NCBI GenBank assembly: GCA_027449865.1
Contig: DAIDKV010000136.1
Span: 1 to 44,420, forward strand
Origin: Planctomycetales bacterium
GTDB lineage: Bacteria; Planctomycetota; Planctomycetia; Isosphaerales; Isosphaeraceae
DNA: 44,420 nucleotides
Direction of reading: 5' to 3'
The translations under genes were made by a program, and so were the position numbers. Below, in pieces: positions 1-8,169 of the stretch. The notes under the pieces are model-generated. The model was not told where the DNA came from, did not search any database, and saw only the letters and a program-made list of their open reading frames with translations. The stretch's first letter is position 1. Every line of letters starts with the position of its first letter.

Positions 1-1
1 C

Positions 2-106
2 CTCCATGACTCGGCTCTCCGACGTGGCCTCAAGTGGGTCGAAAGCTCGGCGATCCGCATTGTGCCCGAGCCGTGTCCGTCTGACTACAACCCTCGTCCG
101 CTCTGA
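2..106 (+). CDS. C-terminal end of an unidentified protein (partial)
   Basis: An open frame enters from the left edge and ends at a TGA at 104-106. It gives 34 residues ending in NPRPL, with the G/C-rich third positions seen in the neighbouring genes. The start lies outside the window. The tail has no recognisable domain, so no function is proposed. It is kept because no other frame is plausible here and because it lies in the same direction as the RDD gene that follows about 110 bp later. Confidence 0.45.
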   Translation, partial: LHDSALRRGLKWVESSAIRIVPEPCPSDYNPRPL

Positions 107-215
107 CGCGGATCGAGATACTCGGACAGCCTCCTAGGAAAGGGACCATGGGGACGCGCCGATCTGGCTCCCGTCACATCGAGGCGGCCGGGCTCCGACC
201 TGCGGGGAGGTGGGA

Positions 216-1025
216 ATGAGCGCTCCGGGTGGTCCTCGTCCGAACGGCGGCGGGCTGGCGAGGCCGGACTCTGGCCGCGCGTCTGGTACGGAAGTAAACG
301 GATCATGGCCGCCGAGTTTGAGACGCCGGACCCTCCCGCATCCCTCGATACGGGACTCGATCGTCGACCATGACGACCGGGAGGGCCGGCCAGGTCCTGC
401 CTGGGCCGCACCACGATCGGATATCGGTGCCGGGTTGCCCGAAATGGGCATGTGGGGTATGTTTGCCCCATTCATGGGCGTTCGATCCCAAGCGGGCCGA
501 CCCGGATCACCTCCGAACCTCTGCGGAGTCCCTAACGCCATGTATGCGCTGAAGAGGATGGCGGCGTATGCCATCGACCTGTTGCTGCTGTACGCTCCCA
601 TCACAGCGGCCCTCTCGTTCGGCGAGATGTGGCTGATGGCCTCGCTCCCGTCGGTGGCGCACATGCCCCTGGGAATTGGTGCGTGGGGCCTCTCGATCCT
701 GATCCCCGCCGTGATCGTCGGCACGATCAGCGGCCTGACAGGCCGAACGCCGGGCAAATGGCTGATGTCCCTCAAGGTCCGGGACTACACCGGTTCGCCT
801 CCCGGGATTGCGCACGGAGTCCTCCGGGAGATCGTCAAGCTCCTGTCGCTAGGCTTCTTTTTCGGGATGCTGTGGGCGCTTCAAGGTCTCATTGCCCGGG
901 GACAGACCTTCTACGACGACTGGATGGAGACCGAGGTCGAGGACATCAACCCCTGGGGACTGACGCCGACGCAGAAGAACTTCCGGAAGTACATGCGGCA
1001 GCAGGAGCGGCTGAAGGGACGTTGA
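216..1025 (+). CDS. RDD family membrane protein
   Basis: A 269-residue protein. The C-terminal 160 residues (from about 540 on) form an RDD-type domain: a start like YALKRMAAYAIDLLLLY, two further hydrophobic segments, the conserved GRTPGKWLMSLKV after the second helix, and a last helix before GQTFYDDW. RDD proteins are small polytopic membrane proteins, some of them ion antiporters; the role here is unknown. The ATG at 216 follows a strong GGGGAGG at 204-210 and would add a roughly 108-residue Gly/Pro/Arg-rich, probably disordered N-terminus. An ATG at 540 starts exactly at the domain and is the main alternative. The domain call is safe; the start is less certain. Confidence 0.75.
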   Translation: MSAPGGPRPNGGGLARPDSGRASGTEVNGSWPPSLRRRTLPHPSIRDSIVDHDDREGRPGPAWAAPRSDIGAGLPEMGMWGMFAPFMGVRSQAGRPGSPPNLCGVPNAMYALKRMAAYAIDLLLLYAPITAALSFGEMWLMASLPSVAHMPLGIGAWGLSILIPAVIVGTISGLTGRTPGKWLMSLKVRDYTGSPPGIAHGVLREIVKLLSLGFFFGMLWALQGLIARGQTFYDDWMETEVEDINPWGLTPTQKNFRKYMRQQERLKGR

Positions 1026-1053
1026 CCGGCCGAGGCGGGGGCATCTCCCTCCC

Positions 1054-2526
1054 TCATCGGCCCGTCGCCGGAACGTCAGCCCGATCGCCGGGCGGCGGAC
1101 CCTGTCCGGATGCTTTGGCCTTCGCCTCGTCCCAGATCGGACCATAGACCTCCTTGTCGAAGGGCGGGCATCCGGTGGCGAACTGACCCAGCTCGTTATG
1201 CTTCGAACGCATAAGCGCCGTGCAGTAGCTGAAGGTCCGGCAGATCCGTTTGCGGTCGAGCGGCTCGCCCCGCAGGAGCCGGACACCGAAATCGGGCTGC
1301 GAGAGCGATCCACGGCCGATTCCGACGAACGCGACGCGGCGGGCCTCGATGTTCGCCGCGCCGGCCTCGAACGCGAATGCCTGGAGCCAGCTATATCCCG
1401 AGCCGACGACCGGTAGGTCGGGGAAGGCCGACTGGACCTCGCTCGCGAGCCGGAAGTGCCGGTCGACACCGATCAGCGGATGTTCGGGCGTTTCGTAGCC
1501 GTCGGGCGGCGGATACTCGAACGGGCGGAGCAGGTGCGGGCTCGCGTACGGATTGCCGATCGAGACATTCAGAAGTCCCAGACCGAGATCCTTCAACTTC
1601 CCGATCAACCAGAGCGGTTCTCGAAGATCGGGGCGAGAGGGATCCTCGGGATCGGTGCCCCATGCTGAGTGGATCGGCGGCTCGTGCGGGCAGGGAATCC
1701 CGGTATCCTCCGGCCCTTTTTGATAGGGGAGGCCATCGAACAGGTTCAGGCGGGTTGCCAGGATTTGTCCTGGGTTTGCATCACGTATCCTGGCGACGAG
1801 GTCGCGGATGAATCGGGTACGGTTCTCGATCGACCCGCCGTACTTGCCGGGCCGCGACCGGGCCGAGAGCAGCTCGCAGAGAAGGTAGCGGTGGCATTGC
1901 TTGATGTCGACGAAGTCGAAGCCGATCTGGAAGACGAGCGCGGCCGCCTCGACGTAGCGATCCTGGAGCCGGTCCAGTTCGTCGTCGGAGATGAGGGGCG
2001 TTTTCTCGTCGGCGGTCCGGCCACTGGTTTTGTCGACGATGGTCCGCGGGGCCAGCACCGGATCGTGCTGAGCGAGGATCGGCCGGGAGAAGGAGTATCG
2101 GCCGGAATGCGTGAGCTGCAACCCGACGAGGAGATCGTCCGAGGTGCCGAGGGCCCGCGTGTGGGCCACTCGCGTCTCCTGGAGCATCCGAGCGAGGGGA
2201 GCGGCCGTCGAGGGCCCGATGACGAGCTGTCGAGGATTGGCGCGACCTTCCGGGACGACCGCGGCCGCCTCGCCCCAGATGAGCTTGGCGCCCCCGGCCC
2301 CGAAGCGTCGATACCGGCGAAAAGTCAGCGCACCGGGCGAGCCGTCGGCCTCGGCGTCGCAGCCTTCCATTGGCTGGATCGCGAGCCGATTGCCGATCGT
2401 TCGGCCGCCGATCTCGATCGGCTGAAAGAGCGGGCCGAGGTCGCTGGAAAGACGGACATCAAGCCCGAGCCGGTCGACATCGGCAATGAGCTGTTCTCGG
2501 GATTTGTACCGAAAATAACGCGACAT
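1054..2526 (-). CDS. NADH:flavin oxidoreductase, Old Yellow Enzyme family
   Basis: A 490-residue TIM-barrel flavoprotein. The FMN/active-site signatures are visible: QLTHSGR at about 137-143, DIKQCHRYLL at 207-216 and KYGGSIENRTRF at 228-239, followed by GSGYSWLQAF and the GRG-containing phosphate-binding end of the barrel. It lacks the C-terminal Rossmann domains of 2,4-dienoyl-CoA reductases. It has a Cys-bearing tail (ICRTFSYCTALMRSK, then ATGC) that resembles the cluster-binding region of that subgroup, but the cysteine spacing does not match the classical 4Fe-4S pattern. It lies downstream of the slipin gene on the same strand with a 115-bp gap, so co-transcription is possible. The substrate cannot be read from the sequence. 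Confidence 0.85.
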   Translation of the reverse strand: MSRYFRYKSREQLIADVDRLGLDVRLSSDLGPLFQPIEIGGRTIGNRLAIQPMEGCDAEADGSPGALTFRRYRRFGAGGAKLIWGEAAAVVPEGRANPRQLVIGPSTAAPLARMLQETRVAHTRALGTSDDLLVGLQLTHSGRYSFSRPILAQHDPVLAPRTIVDKTSGRTADEKTPLISDDELDRLQDRYVEAAALVFQIGFDFVDIKQCHRYLLCELLSARSRPGKYGGSIENRTRFIRDLVARIRDANPGQILATRLNLFDGLPYQKGPEDTGIPCPHEPPIHSAWGTDPEDPSRPDLREPLWLIGKLKDLGLGLLNVSIGNPYASPHLLRPFEYPPPDGYETPEHPLIGVDRHFRLASEVQSAFPDLPVVGSGYSWLQAFAFEAGAANIEARRVAFVGIGRGSLSQPDFGVRLLRGEPLDRKRICRTFSYCTALMRSKHNELGQFATGCPPFDKEVYGPIWDEAKAKASGQGPPPGDRADVPATGR

Positions 2527-2641
2527 GGCCGCTCCTCACCACCATTCGACCGGGGACGGAATCGGGTCATGGTGGCAGGTTTGTCGAGGACCGACAAGGG
2601 CCGAGCGATCGATTTCCGCCCGGCCCTTTCGAGGCGAAACC

Positions 2642-3595
2642 TCAGGCCCGAGGCGACAGGGGCGGACCCTCCGAATTCTGCGTTCGGACGAAGTCGCGGA
2701 ACGAATTGAGCGCCTCGAACATCTCGACCGGGAGGGCCAGAACGACCGTGTTCGAGGCCGTGGGACCGAGGCCGTCGATTGTCTGCAAGGTGCGAAGCTG
2801 CATCGCGCCGGGACTCTCGGCCATGGTGTGCGCGGCCTGAGCGAGGTTGACGGCGGCCTCGCGATCGCCCTCGGCCTTGGTGATGGTGGCCCGCTTCTCG
2901 CGCTCGGCGGAGGCCTGTCGCGACATCATTTTTTTGAGTTCCTCCGGCATGTCGATATCCTGAATCCGAAGGCCGGTGATATCCAGCCCCCAGCCCTTGG
3001 TGTCCTTCTCGACGTGCTGCTCGATTGCGTGGGCGATCTGCTCGCGCTCGGTGAGAAGCTGGTCGAGCGTCATCTGGCCGATGACGTCGCGGAGCGAGGT
3101 CTGGGCGTACTGAGAGATCGCGTAGCGGAAATCCTGGACCATGATCAGCGCATCGGCCGCGTTCTGGACGCGGAAGAACAGGACACCGTCGATCGTTACC
3201 GGGACGTTGTCGCGCGTGATGACCTGCTGCTTCGGGATGTTCACGGCCAGGACGCGGGTATCGACGATCCAGAGCTGATCGATCAGCGGGACGACCATGA
3301 ACAGGCCAGGTCCCTTCATCGTGTGGTACTTGCCGAGGCGGAAGACAACGGCCTTCTCCCACTGAGCGGCCAGGCGAATCGACGAGCAGACGACGACGTC
3401 CAGGAAGATCCAGAAGACGGCGAAGAGACCCGCGATCAGCGGCGAAGCCGAGAAGATGCCCGCGGCGATCAGGGCGCCGGCGATCAGCATCAGCACAAAG
3501 AGAAGTGCCGATATGTAGTTGACCATGGGGGTGACTCGAATCTGCGGCCCCCCTCGGGACGAACCGGGGGCGGCCGGCATTTGCATCAGCGACAT
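2642..3595 (-). CDS. Slipin/stomatin-like SPFH-domain membrane protein
   Basis: A 317-residue protein with two adjacent hydrophobic segments (roughly residues 25-70) followed by a full SPFH (band 7) domain. Its features include AAQWEKAVVFRLGKY, GPGLFMVVPLIDQLWIVDTR, the TLDQLLTERE helix and a charged coiled-coil region ending in QASAEREKRATITKAEGDREA. These are hallmarks of bacterial slipins, which form oligomeric rings on the membrane, often beside an NfeD protease partner; no nfeD gene is seen here. The ATG at 3595 was chosen because GGAGGTC lies about 6 bp upstream; an in-frame extension to 3643 lacks such a site. The N-terminus is rich in Met, Pro and Gly. Confidence 0.88.
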   Translation of the reverse strand: MSLMQMPAAPGSSRGGPQIRVTPMVNYISALLFVLMLIAGALIAAGIFSASPLIAGLFAVFWIFLDVVVCSSIRLAAQWEKAVVFRLGKYHTMKGPGLFMVVPLIDQLWIVDTRVLAVNIPKQQVITRDNVPVTIDGVLFFRVQNAADALIMVQDFRYAISQYAQTSLRDVIGQMTLDQLLTEREQIAHAIEQHVEKDTKGWGLDITGLRIQDIDMPEELKKMMSRQASAEREKRATITKAEGDREAAVNLAQAAHTMAESPGAMQLRTLQTIDGLGPTASNTVVLALPVEMFEALNSFRDFVRTQNSEGPPLSPRA

Positions 3596-4034
3596 CGGAA
3601 GACCTCCGGCCGCCGTGGATGCGGCGGCGAGACGACAGACCACGGCTGACGTCGCCGGGGCCGGTTTTGGATCAAGGAGACTCTCTCATCATCGAGCGAT
3701 TCGCGTCGACCTGGCGTTTATTCCGCCTCTTCGGATTCTGAGCGTTCCTGCTGCTGGACTGAGGCGAGGATCAGGGACTCGTCAGGCCGCCTGGGCCACC
3801 TCCGCGCGAGGGGATCGGAGCAGAAGCGAGAGGCGCCTGCCAGGACGTGGGCCGGACCTGCGACTCCATCAGGCTAATGCGCTTTTGAGGTGAGCGTCAA
3901 CAAGGCAGAAGACGGCCGCCTCTGGCGAACGGTTCCTGCCCTGCGTACGATCGGGAGTGGCCTGTCGAGGCCCGTACCGATCGGCGACGGGATCCGATCC
4001 GCCTCTCCATCCCCTCGAGAAAGGGAAATTCTCC
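3596..4034. other. Intergenic region between divergent slipin and oxidoreductase genes
   Basis: About 440 bp between two divergently read genes must hold both promoters. I see no convincing -35/-10 pair, hairpin or repeat. The only clear element is the ribosome binding site GAGAAAGGG just before the ATG at 4035. Frames that cross this region on either strand look like non-coding shadows. Confidence 0.5.
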
Positions 4035-5393
4035 ATGACGACTGATCCGATGAACCGCCGCGAGTTTGCCGGGGCAGCCGGGATCGCGGCCGGGGCGGCC
4101 GTGATGCTGGGCGCTCCGGCGATCGGCAAGAGCGCGCCGGCCAGCGAGAAGGTCCGGCTCGTCCTCATTGGCGCGGGGAGCCGCGGCAATCAGTTGCTCG
4201 GCTCGTTTCTGGAGCTCCCGGAGGTCGACATCGTCGGTATCGTCGACGTCGACGACCATCACGCCGGGGAGACCGCCGAGCGTGTCAAGAAGGCGAAGGG
4301 GAACAACCCCGACGCCACCCGCGACTACCGCCCGACGCTCGATCGCAAGGATGTCGACGGCGTGATCATCGCCACGCCCGACCACTGGCACGCCCTTCCC
4401 GCGATCCAGGCCGTGATGGCCGGCAAGGACGTTTACGTCGAGAAGCCCGTGGCGCATAACATCGCCGAGGGTCAGGCCATGCTTCAGGCTGCCCGGAAGA
4501 CCAACCGGGTCATGGCCGTGGGCACTCAGCAACGTTCCTCATCGCACTTCCAGAAGGCCGTCGAGGTCGTTCGATCGGGCGCGCTCGGAAAGGTCTTCTG
4601 GGTGCAGACCTGGAATTATGAGAACATCAGCCCAACTGGGATCGGCAAGTTTCCGGACGGCGAGGCGCCTTCGCACGTCGACTACGAGCGATGGCTCGGC
4701 CCGGCACCCCTGCGGCCGTTCAATCCCAACCGCTTCCACCTCCTCTTCCGCTGGTTCTTCGACTATGCCGGCGGAATGATGAGCGACTGGGGTGTTCATC
4801 TGAATGATATCGTTCTTTGGGCGCTCGACGCGAAGGGACCGCGGTCGGTCGACACCACCGGCGGTATCTTCACGAGCGACGATAACCGCGACACGCCCGA
4901 CACGATGCAGGTTGTCTATGAGTTTCCCGAGTGCGTACTGACCTACTCGATGCGCAAGGGGAACGGGCTGAAGTTCAACGGCCACGACTACGGTATCCTT
5001 TTCTGCGGGACCAACGGGAGTCTCCTGCTCGACCGGAGCGGCTTCGAGATCATTCCCGATCACACCGTTTTGCCCTACGGAATCCGGATGGTCCAGGGCG
5101 ACCGGCCGCTCCGGAAGATCGATCTGAAGGCCGAGAAGGTCAAGGGAGACGACGGCCAGGATCCGCACGTGAAGAACTTCGTCGAGTGCATGAAGACACG
5201 GGCACGTCCGACCTCCGACATCGAGATCGCCCACCGTTCGACGAATACCTGCCACCTGGGGAACATCTCGTACAAGCTCGGCCGGAAGCTCTTCTGGGAC
5301 GTCGAGACCGAGTCGTTCAAGAACGATCCCGAGGCCAACGCCCAGCTTCGCCGCGAACCGCGCAAGGGGTACGAACTTCCGGGGATGGGTTGA
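4035..5393 (+). CDS. Tat-exported Gfo/Idh/MocA family oxidoreductase
   Basis: A 452-residue NAD(P)-dependent sugar-type oxidoreductase. The N-terminus carries a twin-arginine signal (NRREF at residues 7-11, followed by a Gly/Ala-rich hydrophobic stretch to APA), so export by the Tat system is expected. The Rossmann fold begins at VLIGAGSRG (about 44-51). The family EKPVAHN motif is near residue 136, and the C-terminal substrate domain has FFDYAGGMMSDWGVH. This signal-bearing subtype is greatly expanded in Planctomycetes; most members have no known substrate. The start was taken at MTTDPMNRREF because GAGAAAGGG precedes it and the Tat motif then lies at the N-terminus. A strong intrinsic terminator follows immediately. 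Confidence 0.9.
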   Translation: MTTDPMNRREFAGAAGIAAGAAVMLGAPAIGKSAPASEKVRLVLIGAGSRGNQLLGSFLELPEVDIVGIVDVDDHHAGETAERVKKAKGNNPDATRDYRPTLDRKDVDGVIIATPDHWHALPAIQAVMAGKDVYVEKPVAHNIAEGQAMLQAARKTNRVMAVGTQQRSSSHFQKAVEVVRSGALGKVFWVQTWNYENISPTGIGKFPDGEAPSHVDYERWLGPAPLRPFNPNRFHLLFRWFFDYAGGMMSDWGVHLNDIVLWALDAKGPRSVDTTGGIFTSDDNRDTPDTMQVVYEFPECVLTYSMRKGNGLKFNGHDYGILFCGTNGSLLLDRSGFEIIPDHTVLPYGIRMVQGDRPLRKIDLKAEKVKGDDGQDPHVKNFVECMKTRARPTSDIEIAHRSTNTCHLGNISYKLGRKLFWDVETESFKNDPEANAQLRREPRKGYELPGMG

Positions 5394-5400
5394 TCGATCG

Positions 5401-5442
5401 GGCGCCGGTGTCCTGGCCGCGGACCCCGGCGCCTCGATTTTT
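5401..5442 (+). terminator. Intrinsic terminator after the Gfo/Idh/MocA gene
   Basis: GGCGCCGG (5401-5408) pairs perfectly with CCGGCGCC (5426-5433). An inner GTCC/GGAC stem and a 7-nt loop sit inside, and five T residues follow at 5438-5442 after TCGA. It begins 8 bp past the stop codon at 5393. It is the clearest rho-independent terminator seen in the window. Confidence 0.75.
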
Positions 5443-5492
5443 CCATCGCGAAGGCCGCGAATCCGCTCGATGGACGAACGTGAAGGGGCGCG

Positions 5493-5711
5493 ATGAGACG
5501 AGCCGGAAATTGGCTGAGATGGATCGGAATGCTCCTCGAACTGGTCGGAATCACCGCCGTGGTTCGCGACCCGGGCGGACAAGTCGTTCCGGTCTTCCCG
5601 ATGCCGGGAAGCGCGACGGCCTCGGCCGGATACCTAATCTTCGCTCTCGGATTGGTCCTCTGGATCACGAGCCAGGTTCTGCGAGCGATCGGCCGGCGCC
5701 CCAAGCCCTGA
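5493..5711 (+). CDS. Small two-helix membrane protein, unknown function
   Basis: A 72-residue protein preceded by GAAGGGG and an ATG at 5493. It has two hydrophobic segments, about residues 9-24 (LRWIGMLLELVGITAVV) and 42-62 (SAGYLIFALGLVLWITSQ), joined by a Pro/Gly loop. It ends in a basic IGRRPKP tail, consistent with two membrane passes and both ends in the cytoplasm. No family was recognised. It sits between a terminator and the SGNH gene in the same direction and is probably transcribed on its own. Confidence 0.6.
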   Translation: MRRAGNWLRWIGMLLELVGITAVVRDPGGQVVPVFPMPGSATASAGYLIFALGLVLWITSQVLRAIGRRPKP

Positions 5712-5812
5712 AGCGGTCCTGAGAATTCCGGCTGGCCGCTTCCGGTCCGAGTCGATAAAAGACAAACCTGACTTCCCGCGCGAAGGGAGGACTCCTTCGC
5801 CGACTTCCACGG

Positions 5813-6991
5813 ATGGATGAGATGTCCCGGTCGACATCGGCCAGCGATGCAATGGCGATGGAGGTGGACCGAAGCACCTTCGTTGCGCGCTGTCCGTCCG
5901 GGATGCTCGGGGCCTTCGTTCTGATCGTGCTGGTGAACGTGGGCCTGGGACAGCTTCGCTGGGAGAATCCACCGCGATCACGGCTCTCGGCCTCGTGGAA
6001 ATGGGCGAACCGGGCGGCGGATGGTCCCGAGGCGGGCGCGGAGGTCCTTTGCTTCGGCGATAGCCTCATCAAGCTGGGGATCGTCCCGCGCGTGCTTGAG
6101 GAGCGGCTCGGGCGGTCGTCGTACAATCTTGCCGTCCTGGGCGGACCGGCGCCGGCAAGTCAGGTGCTGTTGCGACGCGTTCTCGACAGGGGATTCCAGC
6201 CTCGGGCGCTGGTCGTCCACTTCTCGCCGCTGCTGCTGGGAATGGACCCGAAAGCCGGCCTGGAATGGTGGGCCGGCGGTCTGAGGATCTGCGATCGCCT
6301 GGCGTTACTCGGCCGGACACGCGATCCCTCGATGGTTGCTTCCCTCATCGTCCATGGCCTGCTCGGCTCGATCGTGGCTCGGGAAACTATCCGATCAGCT
6401 CTCGGGCTCCGGTCGGAGAGTTCCGAATATGTCGATCGGCTTGGCCGCGAGGGAATCGAGGATCTGGTTGTCGGCTGGACACGAAACCAGGGCGCGCAGC
6501 TCGCTCCTCGGGAATATGTTCCCGTCGCGGGCTCTTTACCGACACCGTATCTCGGCCACGGATGGAGATGGGCTCCGAACCCGGTGCATGCGTACTTCGT
6601 CGATCGGTTTTTGGCGATGGCGCAGGAACGGGAGATCCCGGTTTACTGGGTGATCCCGCCCGCGGATGCCGCATGGCTCGATCGGAATGAGGGCGTGGGG
6701 ACGGTCGGCGCGTACCGAGAATACGTCCGCGGACTGCTCGGCCGGTTCGAGGTGCTTACCGTTCTTGATGCCCAGAAAGCGAGATGGGAACGCCGATGGT
6801 TCCGCGACCCGATCCATCTGAACCGCGACGGCGCGGTCCGGTTGAGTGGGCTGGTCGCGGAGGCCATCGCCGATGGACGGGGCGCGCGGTCGAGCGCTGA
6901 TCGCTGGATCGCCATGGATCAACGCGACCGACCGCGACCGACCGACGACCGGCTCGCGAGTGGTCCAATCACAAGGGAGGGCCGGCGCTGA
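5813..6991 (+). CDS. Membrane-anchored SGNH/GDSL-hydrolase-like protein
   Basis: A 392-residue protein with one N-terminal membrane segment (about residues 31-48, MLGAFVLIVLVNVGL) and an extracytoplasmic domain with SGNH features. The block I motif is FGDSLIKLG (serine near residue 84). A block V-like DPIHLNRDG near residue 332 supplies the Asp and His. SGNH proteins of this build act as O-acetyl esterases or transferases on glycans; the substrate here is unknown. The stop overlaps the start of the next gene (TGATG), so it is translationally coupled to a sulfotransferase, pointing to a job in modifying a surface polymer (inference). ATG codons at 5813 and 5822 are both possible starts; no ideal ribosome binding site is seen. 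Confidence 0.65.
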   Translation: MDEMSRSTSASDAMAMEVDRSTFVARCPSGMLGAFVLIVLVNVGLGQLRWENPPRSRLSASWKWANRAADGPEAGAEVLCFGDSLIKLGIVPRVLEERLGRSSYNLAVLGGPAPASQVLLRRVLDRGFQPRALVVHFSPLLLGMDPKAGLEWWAGGLRICDRLALLGRTRDPSMVASLIVHGLLGSIVARETIRSALGLRSESSEYVDRLGREGIEDLVVGWTRNQGAQLAPREYVPVAGSLPTPYLGHGWRWAPNPVHAYFVDRFLAMAQEREIPVYWVIPPADAAWLDRNEGVGTVGAYREYVRGLLGRFEVLTVLDAQKARWERRWFRDPIHLNRDGAVRLSGLVAEAIADGRGARSSADRWIAMDQRDRPRPTDDRLASGPITREGRR

Positions 6992-8088
6992 TGAGCCGAG
7001 GAAATCGGAATGAGGGACCAGCCGGGTCGCGTCGCGATCGGGGCGGCCGGCCGTCGCCGCACGCGAAGTCCGGAGGCACCGCGGCCGGGAACGGTCCCGC
7101 GCTGAAGGTCGGGCGCGGCGTGCTCGCGAGCGGGATGAAGCACAGGCCGGTCGACGTGATCTGCGCGGGGATGTACCGGGCGTGCTCGACCTGGCAGTAC
7201 GAGGTCGCCGCGCATCTGGTCGAGCATCATCGCGAAGGGGCCCGAGCCGGGTATCTGACAGCCGCGGAGTATGCCGAATCGGTTCGCCAGGCGCCGGCGG
7301 AGTGGCGAGTGATCAAGTCGCACGACGCCCACCCCTGCTTCTCCCGGGCGATTGTCGAGGGGCGAGCCGTGGCGATCTACGCCTATCGCGACGTCCGCGA
7401 CGTGGCCTTCTCGCTGATGCACAAGCGTCGGCTGACGTTCGACCGGTTGCTCCAGCAGGGGATGATCCACCAGGTTCTCGCCAACGACCGGTACTGGACC
7501 GAGCAGCCGAACGTATTGATCCAGCGATACGACGAGATCCTGGCCGACCCGGTGGCGGCGGTCCGGACGATTGCGCAGCACCTGGGCATCCGTCCGGCCG
7601 CGGGCGAGGCGGAGAGGATCGCCTCGGAATACTCGCTTGAGGCCAACAAGGCGCGCACCGAGGCCCTGCGGCGCCAGATCGAGCAGAGCGGGGTCAACCT
7701 GCACGAAGCCTCGAGCGCGCAGATTTGCGACCCGGGGACACTCCTGCACTGGAACCATGTTCGCGACGGCCGAACCGGCTCCTGGCTGGACGAGTCAACC
7801 CCCCGCGATCGGGCGATCCTGGATCGACTCTGCGGACGATGGCTCGCCGCCCGGGGCTATCCTCCATCGCCTCGCGAGATGTGGGCCGCCTCGATCGGGG
7901 ATCGCCTGCGGATCGAGCGCGACATCCTTCGCGGATGGATCTCGTGCCAGGCTAGGACCGCCTCCGAACGGTTCCCCCGGCTCGCGGCGGTCGCCCGTAG
8001 GATGCTCGGAAGAACCTCGACGACGGCGGCCGGCGCCAGAGCCTGGGGCGGTTCCACGGCAAAGGATGGTGAGCACCGACCGGCATAG
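6991..8088 (+). CDS. Sulfotransferase-family protein
   Basis: A 365-residue protein. Residues about 50-70 (VICAGMYRACSTWQYEV) resemble the 5'-phosphosulfate loop of PAPS-dependent sulfotransferases. RDVRDVAFSLMHK near residue 132 matches the 3'-phosphate-binding region (R-D-x-R-D-x-x-x-S), and QRYDEILADPVAAVRTIAQHLGI is the usual helix pair near the end of the fold. It likely transfers sulfate from PAPS to a glycan or small molecule. The ATG overlaps the stop of the SGNH gene, indicating an operon. The first 45 residues are Arg/Gly-rich and probably disordered. An internal Met at about 7135 could be an alternative start, but the overlap favours 6991. Confidence 0.78.
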   Translation: MSRGNRNEGPAGSRRDRGGRPSPHAKSGGTAAGNGPALKVGRGVLASGMKHRPVDVICAGMYRACSTWQYEVAAHLVEHHREGARAGYLTAAEYAESVRQAPAEWRVIKSHDAHPCFSRAIVEGRAVAIYAYRDVRDVAFSLMHKRRLTFDRLLQQGMIHQVLANDRYWTEQPNVLIQRYDEILADPVAAVRTIAQHLGIRPAAGEAERIASEYSLEANKARTEALRRQIEQSGVNLHEASSAQICDPGTLLHWNHVRDGRTGSWLDESTPRDRAILDRLCGRWLAARGYPPSPREMWAASIGDRLRIERDILRGWISCQARTASERFPRLAAVARRMLGRTSTTAAGARAWGGSTAKDGEHRPA

Positions 8089-8126
8089 GGCTTGCATTCC
8101 TGTCAGGACATCACTCCAAACGCCCG

Positions 8127-8155
8127 ATGTTGAAGGAGTTAACTCCGATCAACAT
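8127..8155. promoter_or_regulatory. Long imperfect palindrome just upstream of the LEPR-XLL gene
   Basis: A perfect 12-bp palindrome, GGAGTTAACTCC (8135-8146), is flanked by ATGTTGA (8127-8133) and its exact reverse complement TCAACAT (8149-8155). The arms are therefore 13 of 14 or 15 positions symmetrical around 8140/8141. It ends just before the ribosome binding site AGGAGG of the gene starting at 8170. It could be an operator for a dimeric regulator, or an RNA hairpin that blocks ribosome access. Confidence 0.5.
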
Positions 8156-8169
8156 ACAGGAGGCTGTCC

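Noticed and set aside
1669-2709. A 346-residue plus-strand frame over the flavin oxidoreductase
   Set aside because: It is antisense to a clear Old Yellow Enzyme homologue; its content is Asp/Arg-rich and shows no domain.
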